Shown here piece by piece: positions 1 through 7,193 of a DNA stretch of 7,596 nt (position 1 is the stretch's first letter; the number at the start of each line of letters is the position of its first letter). A model generated the notes under the pieces. That model did not search any database. It had not been told where the DNA came from and saw only the letters and a list, made by a program, of their open reading frames with translations. This stretch comes from Bacteroidales bacterium (GTDB lineage: Bacteria > Bacteroidota > Bacteroidia > Bacteroidales > UBA932), in contig JAFROA010000196.1 in NCBI GenBank assembly GCA_017429885.1, positions 1-7,596 on the forward strand, given 5' to 3'. The position numbers were made by a program, and so were the translations under genes.

Positions 1-1
1 C

Positions 2-865
2 GCTTTCATTAAGGCTAACCTGCGCTCCCGGGGGATGGATTTTGAGGGCCCGGAAGTGCCTCAGGGAGGGCCTTGGGGCTTCCGCCACCAGATCAATGTG
101 GCGGACAGCGGCTACGGCTCCCGTGGCCCGAGAGTGTGGAATGACCGTGCCGGGGAAGTGGGTAGAACGCTAAATGTGAAGGACTTTGACCTTGACGGGA
201 TATTCGGAAAAGAAGGGGTTCAGATTGTCCATCTTTCCGGGCTGATCGCGGCCTTGAGCCCTGACACAAGCAGGTTCTGCCTGGAGATAGCACGCAAGGC
301 CAAGGAATATGGCACAGCCATCAGTTTTGACCTCAATTTCCGAGCCTCATTCTGGGTGGGAAGAGAGGAGGAATTGCGCGCAACATTCTCCGAGATATGC
401 TCCCTGGCAGACATTCTCATCGGCAACGAGGAGGATTTCCAGCTCTGCCTTGGCATCCAAGGTCCAGAGGCGGGAGGCAAGGATATCGCCGCCAAGATCG
501 ATGGTTTCAAGGAGATGATCCGCAGGGTCAAGGCGGAATATCCTTGAGCCAAGGTCTTCGCTACAACTCTCAGGCAGGTCAATAACGCCAATTCCCACAA
601 TTGGGGCGCCATTATGCTGGAAGGTGATACGTGGCACGTTGTGGAACCTCGTGAGATTCACGTGCTTGACAGGATCGGAGGAGGTGACGGCTTCGTTGGA
701 GGTTTGCTATATGCCATACTGAAAGGTTGGGAGCCCGAGAAATGGATTCAGTTCGGATGGGCCTGCGGTGCCCTTGCCACAACCTTCCTGACTGATTACG
801 CCCAGCCTGCCGATGAGGATCAAGTTTGGAGCGTCTGGAGCGGTAATGCGAGGGTAAAGCGTTAA
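2..865 (+). pseudogene. kdgK: 2-keto-3-deoxygluconate kinase (PfkB family), 5'-partial, interrupted by an in-frame TGA
   Basis: KdgK phosphorylates 2-keto-3-deoxygluconate with ATP to KDPG in the cytoplasm, the last kinase step of hexuronate breakdown. The reading frame is open from the left edge (base 2), so the true start lies outside the window and the ATG at 35 is internal. It continues to TAA at 863-865 but is broken by TGA at 545-547. Both halves are in the same frame and both look like KdgK: NEEDFQLCLGIQGPEAGGKDI before the stop, and AKVFATTLRQVNNANS, the PfkB nucleotide/catalytic signature LDRIGGGDGFVGG, and GWACGALATTFLTDYAQPADE after it. The catalytic Asp of GGGDGF is therefore in the distal part, and the proximal fragment alone should be inactive. 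The distal half could only be translated separately from the ATG at 614. The family call is strong. Whether the break is a real mutation, a strain polymorphism or a sequencing error cannot be told here. Confidence 0.88.
545..547 (+). other. In-frame TGA stop interrupting kdgK
   Basis: The codon after ...RRVKAEYP is TGA, and the frame resumes immediately with AKVFATTLRQV, which is ordinary KdgK sequence. No bases appear lost or gained, so this is a nonsense substitution rather than a frameshift. A single base change from, for example, GGA, CGA, AGA or TCA would give it. TGA is a genuine terminator for two other genes of the window, so a recoded genetic code is unlikely. Confidence 0.9.
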
Positions 866-868
866 GCC

Positions 869-2149
869 ATGCTGTATTACGCCAGAGGATCCAAGACTGA
901 TGTCATCACCGATGCCCAGGTGAGAGAGGCTCTTGCAGAGGTCTTTGATGCGATGGGCCCCCGGAAAAGGGTTCTCGTCATCCCTCCGGACTACACCCGG
1001 CTCAACTCCTACGCCGGGCCTATTACCTCCATGGTCAATGATTATTTCGGCGACCGTCTGACCGATGTCATGCCTGCCCTAGGCACCCATTCGCCGATGA
1101 CTGAGGAACAGATAACCTCTATGTATCAAGGGGTTCCGCTGGAAAAGTTCCGTGTCCATGACTGGCGAAACGACGTGGTGACCGTAGGGGAGGTCCCCGC
1201 CTCTTATCTTGAGGAGGTATCCGAAGGCCGTGTCAGTTACACATGGCCGGCGCAGGTTAACAAGCTGCTTTTGGATCCTTCCTTCGACTTGATTCTATCA
1301 ATAGGTCAAGTTGTTCCCCATGAGGTGATCGGGATGGCCAACTATACCAAGAATATTTTCGTGGGAGTCGGAGGCTCGGAAGGTATTAACAAGAGTCATT
1401 TCCTTGGAGCCTCGTACGGGATGGAGAGGATAATGGGCAGAGCAAAGTCCCCTGTCAGGGATGTGCTGGAATATGCCCGTACACATTTTATACAGGGACT
1501 TCCTATCGTTTATGTACTTACAGTCAGGGCGAAGGACGAGGAAAGCGGCGAGCTGGTGACCAGGGGACTATTCATCGGCGACGATTTCGAGTGCTTTGAG
1601 AAAGCCTCCTCATTGTCATTGGAGACCAATTTCATAATGGTGGACCGTGAGATCCGCAAGTGCGTGGTGTATCTGGATCCCACTGAGTTCAAGAGCACCT
1701 GGCTTGGCAACAAGGCGGTCTACCGTACCCGAATGGCACTTGCCGACGGTGCGGAGCTCGTGATCTTGGCTCCGGCGCTCAAGGAGTTCGGAGAGGATCA
1801 CGAGATCGACAGGCTGATCCGGAAATATGGATACAAAGGCACCCCGCACACTCTTGAGGCGACTCGGTCGAATAAAGACCTTCAGGACAATCTCGGAGCC
1901 TCGGCCCATCTGATCCACGGGTCTTCCGAGGGGAGGTTTAGAATCACATATTGCCCCGGTCCGGATATGACCAGGGAAGAGATAGAAAGCGTGGGATTCG
2001 CCTGGGGGGATCTCGAAGAGGCCTTGAGGCGATATCCAATTGATAAGATGACAGACGGATGGAACTGGATGCCCGACGGCGAGGAGGTCTATTACATCTC
2101 CAATCCCGCCCTCGGCCTCTGGACTCATCCTTCACGATTCATTGATTGA
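869..2149 (+). CDS. LarA/DUF2088-family nickel-pincer hydroxyacid racemase/epimerase (possible D-mannonate/D-gluconate epimerase)
   Basis: This 426-residue cytoplasmic protein has the length and layout of lactate racemase LarA, which inverts alpha-hydroxyacids using a nickel-pincer nucleotide cofactor bound to a lysine. It has PPDYTR (39-44), corresponding to the DHTR-like motif; GTH with His74 (family His108); and GQVVPH with His151, Lys161 and His177. The last three reproduce the spacing of LarA His174, Lys184 and His200 exactly (10 and 26 residues), so the cofactor site looks intact. The start is the ATG 3 bases after the kdgK stop, implying translational coupling. The neighbours process hexonates, so I infer a sugar-acid substrate rather than lactate. 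The family includes a gluconate 2-epimerase activity, and D-mannonate to D-gluconate would fit the operon. No cofactor-synthesis genes (larB, larC, larE) lie in the window. Family assignment is firm; substrate is a guess. Confidence 0.85.
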   Translation: MLYYARGSKTDVITDAQVREALAEVFDAMGPRKRVLVIPPDYTRLNSYAGPITSMVNDYFGDRLTDVMPALGTHSPMTEEQITSMYQGVPLEKFRVHDWRNDVVTVGEVPASYLEEVSEGRVSYTWPAQVNKLLLDPSFDLILSIGQVVPHEVIGMANYTKNIFVGVGGSEGINKSHFLGASYGMERIMGRAKSPVRDVLEYARTHFIQGLPIVYVLTVRAKDEESGELVTRGLFIGDDFECFEKASSLSLETNFIMVDREIRKCVVYLDPTEFKSTWLGNKAVYRTRMALADGAELVILAPALKEFGEDHEIDRLIRKYGYKGTPHTLEATRSNKDLQDNLGASAHLIHGSSEGRFRITYCPGPDMTREEIESVGFAWGDLEEALRRYPIDKMTDGWNWMPDGEEVYYISNPALGLWTHPSRFID

Positions 2150-2168
2150 TGGTATTTTATGATTTTCA

Positions 2169-2333
2169 ATGGAATAGAAGTATCCCCTTCCGGCCTCTGC
2201 CACCCTCGGCACGATAAGAGGGGGGACCGAAATTGAGGAAGAGGAGAGACAACTGGTTGTCTCGACGAATTCCGAGATTTTGGTGGGGCCGAGCGAAGCG
2301 AGGCGGTCTAGGAAGGGGATACTTCTATTCCAT
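2169..2333. repeat. 165-base foldback (nested inverted-repeat) element upstream of gnd
   Basis: Two perfect 23-base inverted arms, 2169-2191 and 2311-2333 (arm begins ATGGAATAGAAG and ends CCCCTTCC), enclose further nested pairings. Bases 2226-2240 pair with 2270-2284 (11 of 15 identical as reverse complement, plus at least one G-U-compatible position). Bases 2246-2253 (GAGACAAC) pair with 2256-2263 (GTTGTCTC) around a 2-base centre. Between them the stretches CCTC...CTCGGC (2194-2210) and their counterpart near 2288-2304, which contains the stable mini-hairpin GCGAAGC (2293-2299), match imperfectly. All pairings share nearly the same midpoint, so the segment can form one long hairpin or cruciform. 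It fills most of the 206 bases between the LarA-like gene and gnd. It has no coding capacity I believe in. It could be a MITE-like or interspersed repeat, or a structured 5' leader. I see no clear target-site duplication. Confidence 0.8.
2246..2263. repeat. Core palindrome of the foldback element
   Basis: GAGACAAC-TG-GTTGTCTC is a perfect 8-base inverted repeat with a 2-base centre at the apex of the larger foldback. It could be the loop-proximal stem of an RNA hairpin or a protein-binding site. It lacks the U-tract expected of an intrinsic terminator. Confidence 0.7.
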
Positions 2334-2355
2334 GAACATAACAGAAAAAGATAAT

Positions 2356-3825
2356 ATGGCAAAAGAAATGAAAGCAGTATCAGACATTGGACTTGTGGGA
2401 TTGGCGGTGATGGGAGAGAATCTGGCGTTGAACATGGAGAGCAAGGGCTTCCATGTCAGCGTCTATAACCGCACGGTCGAGAAAGTCGACCATTTTATGG
2501 AAGGACGAGGCAAAGGCCATAATTTTTATGGAGCTCATACCCTGGAGGACTTCATCGCGTCGTTGAAGAGCCCCCGCAAGGTGTTCCTGATGGTCAAGGC
2601 CGGCAAGCCTGTCGATGATTTCATCGAGAAGCTTATCCCTCTTCTTGACAAGGGCGACATCATCATCGATGGCGGAAACACCCATTTCCCCGACACGGCC
2701 AGAAGAACTGAATATGTTGAGAGCAAGGGACTTCTCTATATTGGAACCGGAGTCTCCGGTGGAGAGGAAGGCGCCCTCAAAGGGCCTTCAATGATGCCTG
2801 GCGGATCTCCCGCCGCATGGCCCTTCGTGAAGCCCATATTCCAGGGCATCAGCGCCAAGGTCGCCGACGGCACACCGTGTTGCGACTGGGTCGGGCAAGG
2901 CGGAGCCGGTCATTTTGTCAAAATGGTCCATAACGGAATCGAGTACGGGGACATCCAGCTGATCTGCGAGTGCTATCAGATAATGAAGGACTTCCTCGGC
3001 ATGACTAACGAGGAAATGCACGAGACCTTCGCCGAATGGAACAGGGGAGACCTTGATAGCTATCTTATCGAGATCACGCGCGACATTCTCGCCAAGAAAG
3101 ATGAGGAGGGACGTTATGTGCTGGACTATATTCTCGACACTGCGGGTCAGAAAGGAACCGGTAAATGGACAGCCATCTCAGCCCTTGATCTCGGTGAGCC
3201 GCTCACCCTGATCAGCGAGTCGGTCTATGCCCGCTGTCTCTCAGCCTTAAAAGAGGAGAGGACCGAGGCCTCCAAGATTCTGGAAGGTCCTAAGCCAGTG
3301 CGGTTTACGGGAGACAGGAAAGCTTTCCTGGAGGATCTTCGCAAAGCGCTGTTCGCTTCTAAAGTCGTCTCTTATGCCCAAGGATATTCGCTGATGCGTG
3401 CCGCCGCCGAGGAATATGGCTGGGATTTGAACTATGGCGGGATAGCCTTGCTTTGGAGGGGTGGCTGCATCATCCGGAGCGTGTTCCTCGGCAAGATCAA
3501 GGAAGCCTTCGACAAGAACCCCGCTTTGGCCAATATACTGCTGGATCCTTATTTCAAGGAGAAGCTTTCGGATGCCCAGCAGGGCTGGAGAAATGTCGTG
3601 GCGCAGGCCGTTGTGAACGGTGTTCCGGCTCCTTGCATGTCCGCCGCTTTGGAATATTACGACGGCTACCGCACCGAGAGGCTTCCCGCCAACCTCCTGC
3701 AGGCGCAGAGGGATTACTTTGGTGCCCATACCTACGAGCGTACCGACCGTCCCCGTGGCGAGTTCTTCCACACTAACTGGACCGGCCACGGAGGCGACAC
3801 TGTCTCAACCACTTATAATGCTTAG
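2356..3825 (+). CDS. gnd: 6-phosphogluconate dehydrogenase, decarboxylating
   Basis: Gnd converts 6-phosphogluconate and NADP+ to ribulose 5-phosphate, CO2 and NADPH in the oxidative pentose phosphate pathway. From ATG 2356 the protein has 489 residues, within the family range. The N-terminal nucleotide-binding motif reads GLVGLAVMGENLALN, followed by VYNRT. GPSMMPGG (143-150) is the substrate loop. HFVKMVHNGIEYGDIQL carries catalytic Lys189, Asn193 and Glu196 (E. coli Lys183, Asn187, Glu190). The C-terminal RDYFGAHTYER segment supplies substrate contacts across the dimer. The frame stays open upstream to a TTG at 2233 and has another ATG at 2332, but those codons lie in the foldback repeat. 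ATG 2356, preceded by an A-rich stretch, matches the usual family N-terminus. The gene sits inside a hexuronate operon, suggesting that carbon from this pathway reaches 6-phosphogluconate. Confidence 0.95.
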   Translation: MAKEMKAVSDIGLVGLAVMGENLALNMESKGFHVSVYNRTVEKVDHFMEGRGKGHNFYGAHTLEDFIASLKSPRKVFLMVKAGKPVDDFIEKLIPLLDKGDIIIDGGNTHFPDTARRTEYVESKGLLYIGTGVSGGEEGALKGPSMMPGGSPAAWPFVKPIFQGISAKVADGTPCCDWVGQGGAGHFVKMVHNGIEYGDIQLICECYQIMKDFLGMTNEEMHETFAEWNRGDLDSYLIEITRDILAKKDEEGRYVLDYILDTAGQKGTGKWTAISALDLGEPLTLISESVYARCLSALKEERTEASKILEGPKPVRFTGDRKAFLEDLRKALFASKVVSYAQGYSLMRAAAEEYGWDLNYGGIALLWRGGCIIRSVFLGKIKEAFDKNPALANILLDPYFKEKLSDAQQGWRNVVAQAVVNGVPAPCMSAALEYYDGYRTERLPANLLQAQRDYFGAHTYERTDRPRGEFFHTNWTGHGGDTVSTTYNA

Positions 3826-3837
3826 AGTATTCTCTAC

Positions 3838-4980
3838 ATGAAGATAGGCAAGTATTCATTCGGGGTGGGCGACCGTTTCGCTCATGAGGGAATCAACCAA
3901 CTCAAGGCCCTCATTGAGGCCGAGGAACGATTCGGGGTGCGATTCGTGCCAGTATGGAACAAATCGAACCGTGAGCATCAGATAGTTGGCACCGAGCCGA
4001 TGGAGACTCGTTTGGAGGCGGATGCAGCTGTCAATGCGCTAGGGTATGAAGGTCAGTACTTCGTGGATGCGGATCATATCAATCTTACCAATGTGGACCG
4101 CTTTATCGAGCCCTCCGACTTCTTCACTATTGATGTCGCTGATTACATCGGCAAGGTCGGTGGTATGGAGGAAAGATTCCTGCCCGCCATCAAGGAAGCC
4201 GGTAGAATATACCGCTATATTGCCGGGAAGAAAGGAGCTGACAACTTTGTGACTGAGGTTTCCATGGACGAAGTGGATGATGCCCAGACTCCGGAAGAGT
4301 TGAAGTATATCCTGTCAGGACTCGCTCATGAAGGCATACCAGTACAGACTATCGCTCCCAAATTCACCGGGCGTTTCAATAAGGGCGTTGACTACCGTGG
4401 CGACCTGGCCCGCTTCGAACGCGAGTTCGAGCAGGATCTTATCGTGATTGACGAGGCGGTAAGAGAGTTTGGATTGCCGGAGAACCTTAAACTCTCCATT
4501 CACTCTGGATCTGACAAATTCAGCATATATCCCATAATGGGCCGTCTGATCCGCAAGTACGACAAGGGAATCCACATCAAGACCGCCGGCACCACCTGGC
4601 TTGAGGAGAACATTGGCCTCGCCGTCGCGGATCCTGCGGCTCTTGAACTCGCTAAGAGGATATATGCGGGCGCTTTGGACCGTATGGAAGAGCTTACAGT
4701 TCCATATGCCACAGTGATTGATGTGGATGTCAACGCTCTTCCTTCACCGGAGGAAGTAGCGAAGTGGGATGCGGATACCTATGCCCGTACGTTGCGCCAC
4801 AACCAGGCGGATCCTCTGTACAATCCTTCTTTCCGCCAGCTTATCCACGTGAGCTACAAGATAGCTGCTGAACTCGCGGACGAGTTCCTTCCCGCATTGG
4901 AAAAGCACACGGAAGTGATTGGCAGTCAAATTACCGCTAATCTATGTGATCGTCATATAAAAAGACTTTTTAGTGAATAG
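3838..4980 (+). CDS. uxaE: Tagaturonate/fructuronate epimerase family protein (UxaE-like)
   Basis: This 380-residue cytoplasmic protein resembles the UxaE family, whose described activity is C4 epimerisation of D-tagaturonate and D-fructuronate, joining galacturonate and glucuronate catabolism without a separate altronate branch. Recognisable blocks are KYSFGVGDRFAHEG (5-18), VPVWNKSNREHQIVGTEP (37-54), YFVDADHI (74-81), SDFFTIDVADYIGK (93-106), SIHSGSDKFSIYP (220-232), IHIKTAGTTWLEE (245-257) and HNQADPLYNPSFRQLIHVSYK (321-341). The conserved Asp, Glu and His residues in these blocks would suit a metal-dependent sugar epimerase, but I cannot assign ligands. It starts 12 bases after gnd and precedes a fructuronate-reductase-like SDR, the expected next step. 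It may be shorter than the Thermotoga enzyme, so a related sugar-acid epimerase or isomerase is possible. It is not a UxuA mannonate dehydratase by sequence. Family call is moderate from recall. Confidence 0.72.
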   Translation: MKIGKYSFGVGDRFAHEGINQLKALIEAEERFGVRFVPVWNKSNREHQIVGTEPMETRLEADAAVNALGYEGQYFVDADHINLTNVDRFIEPSDFFTIDVADYIGKVGGMEERFLPAIKEAGRIYRYIAGKKGADNFVTEVSMDEVDDAQTPEELKYILSGLAHEGIPVQTIAPKFTGRFNKGVDYRGDLARFEREFEQDLIVIDEAVREFGLPENLKLSIHSGSDKFSIYPIMGRLIRKYDKGIHIKTAGTTWLEENIGLAVADPAALELAKRIYAGALDRMEELTVPYATVIDVDVNALPSPEEVAKWDADTYARTLRHNQADPLYNPSFRQLIHVSYKIAAELADEFLPALEKHTEVIGSQITANLCDRHIKRLFSE

Positions 4981-4984
4981 TGCC

Positions 4985-5824
4985 ATGAAATATTCATTTG
5001 ATGATTTGAAAGGACGCGTTTGCGTTATCACCGGCGGCTTCGGCGTGATCGGAACCGCTTTGACAAGAGGTCTGGCTGAAGCCGGAGTCAATCTCGCCGT
5101 GATCAGCCGTTCGGCTTCCAATCCCGAGAAGGGAGAAGCCATCGCCAAAGAGTTCGGCGTCAAGTGTTTAGGTATCTCAGCAAGTACATTGGACAGGGAG
5201 GCCCTCGAGGCAGCGCTTGACCTCATTCATGAGAAACTTGGCAAAGTCGATATCCTGATTAACTGCGCTGGAGGTAACTCGCCGAAGGCAACTTGCAAAG
5301 CGGAGCAGATGAGTAAGGATGACGATTTGGCGGACACCTTCTATGGCTTGGACCTGGCTGGTTTCGACCAAGTTTTCGATCTGAATTTCAAGGGAACCTT
5401 GTTGGCCACCATGGTATTCACGAAAGACATGCTGGAGGCGGGCAAGGGCAACGTCCTGAACGTCTCTTCCATGAACTCGATTCGTCCTTTGACCAAGATT
5501 CCAGCATATTCCGCCGCAAAGGGGGCGATCAACAATTTCACCCAGTGGTATGCGGTCCACGTCGCCCAGATGGGAATCCGTTGCAATGCCATCGCTCCCG
5601 GATTCTTCCTCACAGACCAAAACCGCTTTTTGCTCACGGACGAGGAAACCGGTGCGCTTAAGCCCAGAGGAAAGAAGATTATAGCAAATACTCCGACCCA
5701 CAAGTTCGGTGAGCCGGAGGATCTGGTTGGTACTATGCTCTATCTCCTGAGCGATATTTCTTCATTCGTGACAGGAGTCGTGATTCCTGTCGATGGAGGC
5801 TATAGCGCCTTCGGAGGAGTGTGA
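4985..5824 (+). CDS. SDR-family oxidoreductase, probable D-mannonate oxidoreductase (fructuronate reductase)
   Basis: This 279-residue Rossmann protein of the classical short-chain dehydrogenase family probably reduces D-fructuronate to D-mannonate with NAD(P)H. The cofactor loop is TGGFGVIG (16-23), a variant with Val where many SDRs have Gly. NCAGG (93-97) is the NNAG equivalent, and Asn134 lies in FDLNFKGTLL. The catalytic set is Ser162, Tyr175 and Lys179 (YSAAK), and PGFFLTDQNRFLL (205-217) follows. The C-terminus FVTGVVIPVDGGYSAFGGV is typical of the group annotated as D-mannonate oxidoreductase in Bacteroidales. It is not homologous to E. coli UxuB. I prefer ATG 4985, 4 bases after the uxaE stop; an in-frame GTG at 4973 would add four residues and overlap uxaE. 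The place directly after the tagaturonate/fructuronate epimerase supports the role. A gluconate 5-dehydrogenase-like activity is the main alternative. Confidence 0.85.
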   Translation: MKYSFDDLKGRVCVITGGFGVIGTALTRGLAEAGVNLAVISRSASNPEKGEAIAKEFGVKCLGISASTLDREALEAALDLIHEKLGKVDILINCAGGNSPKATCKAEQMSKDDDLADTFYGLDLAGFDQVFDLNFKGTLLATMVFTKDMLEAGKGNVLNVSSMNSIRPLTKIPAYSAAKGAINNFTQWYAVHVAQMGIRCNAIAPGFFLTDQNRFLLTDEETGALKPRGKKIIANTPTHKFGEPEDLVGTMLYLLSDISSFVTGVVIPVDGGYSAFGGV

Positions 5825-5828
5825 TCGA

Positions 5829-7157
5829 TTACTTCAGAGTCACTTTGATGACATAATCCGAGTCGGCGGGCAGCTCACCGGGGACGGTGACGAAAAGCTT
5901 CTCGCCGACTTTTCTCGTTGAGAGCTTAGACCCGTCAGACAGGGCTGTGACACTCGAGACCCTCGCCCTCTTTGCCACAGGAATCTCGACAACGGCTCCA
6001 GGGCTCTTGAAAAGATGGATGTAGAACACCTTCTTGTTATCGATTGGGGCGGTGCTCACACCCCAATCCTGCTCCGCTATAGGACCAGGACCGCAACCTT
6101 TGATGGACTCGCCGTTGACCCTCATCCATTGACCCATTCCCTTGAGGCGCTCCAGGGCTGTCGCGGGAAGTTCTCCATTAGCTTGGGGGCCTATATTCAT
6201 CAGCATGTTGCAGTTCATCGAGACACATTGAGCCAGAAGCCTTACGAGGGTGCCGACAGACTTATAATCCTGGTCCGCGACTGAATATCCCCAGGAATGG
6301 TTCATGGTCTGGCACATTTCGACCGGGATGATGGTGCTGACTTCCTGACCCTCGGAGAACCCGGAGGTGTTTCTTCCAGGGAGATCCCTCTCGAAAGTCT
6401 GGTAGTCCTCTCCCTCGATCGGGGCGATGTGGTGGTTGTTGCAGATCAGGCAATCGGGGTTGATGGAATGGATATAATCATAGAACTCGGGCATCCTCCA
6501 TTCAAAAGGAACGGCGTCCTTCTTGTGATCCCAGTAACCGTCAAACCAAAGAGCTCTGGTGTGGTACTGGGTCATCAGTTCCTTGACTTGCGCTTTCATG
6601 AAAGCGAAATAGCTGTCATAATTCTGGGAGTCACCTTTCCTGCCTGTGAACTTGCCGGAATCGCCGATAGGGTAATCCTCTCTAATCCAGTCAAGTAAAG
6701 AATAATAGAACTGGAGCTTGAGTCCTTCCTTCAGGCAGGCCTCATCCAGAGCCTTTATAACGTCCTTTCCATAGGGCGTGGCCTTGACGATGTTGTAGTC
6801 CGAGGCCTTGGTGTCGAACATCGAGAACCCGTCGTGGTGGCGGGAAGTGATTGTGACATAGCCTGCTCCGGCATCCTTGAAAGCCTTCGCCCATGCATCG
6901 GCATCGTACTTGGCGGGATAGAAACCGCTGGCGGCCTTGGCATATTCATCCTTGTTCAATTTGCCAGTGTTAAGGTACCACTCTCCCTGGGCGTAGGAAG
7001 CGTAGATCCCCCAGTGGAGGAATATTCCGAAGCGCTCGTTCACAAAATCCTTCCTCGCTTGAAGGTTACCTTCAGACGGAGTGTAGTTCTGTGCGGTGGC
7101 GACTGAGGCTATCAGTAAGGCCACTGCGGCTATGACTGTTCTCAATGTCTTCATCAT
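5829..7157 (-). CDS. Secreted alpha-L-fucosidase, glycoside hydrolase family 29
   Basis: This 442-residue enzyme is predicted to release alpha-L-fucose from glycans outside the cytoplasm. Residues 1-22 form a signal peptide: Lys3 and Arg6, a hydrophobic core AAVALLIA, and an A-T-A cleavage motif before Gln23. Tyr25, rather than Cys, follows, so it is not an evident lipoprotein. GH29 blocks are ERFGIFLHWGIYA (41-53), TSRHHDGFSMFDT (104-116) and LWFDGYW (203-209) with the likely nucleophile Asp206. Glu256 in YQTFERDLPG is a candidate acid/base. NHSWGYS (286-292) and NMLMNIGPQANGE (317-329) follow, then a short C-terminal beta domain. It starts at the first of two adjacent ATGs (7157 or 7154). 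It converges on the upstream operon with 4 bases between stops, and diverges from the metallopeptidase gene. A possible promoter lies at 7184-7191. The native glycan is unknown. Confidence 0.93.
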   Translation of the reverse strand: MMKTLRTVIAAVALLIASVATAQNYTPSEGNLQARKDFVNERFGIFLHWGIYASYAQGEWYLNTGKLNKDEYAKAASGFYPAKYDADAWAKAFKDAGAGYVTITSRHHDGFSMFDTKASDYNIVKATPYGKDVIKALDEACLKEGLKLQFYYSLLDWIREDYPIGDSGKFTGRKGDSQNYDSYFAFMKAQVKELMTQYHTRALWFDGYWDHKKDAVPFEWRMPEFYDYIHSINPDCLICNNHHIAPIEGEDYQTFERDLPGRNTSGFSEGQEVSTIIPVEMCQTMNHSWGYSVADQDYKSVGTLVRLLAQCVSMNCNMLMNIGPQANGELPATALERLKGMGQWMRVNGESIKGCGPGPIAEQDWGVSTAPIDNKKVFYIHLFKSPGAVVEIPVAKRARVSSVTALSDGSKLSTRKVGEKLFVTVPGELPADSDYVIKVTLK

Positions 7158-7183
7158 GTCAAGGTTTTTGGGGTCTAACTGAA

Positions 7184-7191
7184 CAAAAATA
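7184..7191 (-). promoter_or_regulatory. Bacteroidota-type -7 promoter element for the fucosidase gene
   Basis: Read on the minus strand these bases are TATTTTTG, an exact match to the Bacteroidota -7 consensus TAnnTTTG, 26 bases upstream of the fucosidase ATG. I found no convincing TTG-type -33 element at the usual 19-21 base spacing, so the call is tentative. Confidence 0.45.
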
Positions 7192-7193
7192 AC

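Noticed and set aside
545..547. TGA as selenocysteine or as a recoded sense codon
   Set aside because: KdgK is not a known selenoprotein and the position is not a redox site. TGA properly ends the genes at 2147-2149 and 5822-5824, so the code is not reassigned.
2169..2333. Intrinsic terminator after the LarA-like gene
   Set aside because: The stems are long but no T-tract follows the right arm; the next bases are GAACATAACAG.
2233..2355. 41-residue N-terminal extension of Gnd from TTG 2233
   Set aside because: The extension is encoded by the repeat, is Arg- and Trp-rich and unlike any Gnd N-terminus; ATG 2356 fits the family start.
2132..2362. Minus-strand 76-residue open frame across the gnd upstream region
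   Set aside because: It is the translation of the foldback repeat, is rich in Ser and Pro without domain features, and overlaps both flanking genes.
3247..3789. 180-residue minus-strand open frame inside gnd, and similar long antisense frames at 1616-2128 and 5177-5701
   Set aside because: They lie wholly inside well-supported genes and show no recognisable motifs; they are shadows of the sense-strand codon pattern.
3838..4980. Mannonate dehydratase (UxuA) for the fourth gene
   Set aside because: Context suggested it, but the sequence lacks UxuA hallmarks and instead has the YSFGVGDRF and VWNKSNREH blocks of the tagaturonate epimerase family.
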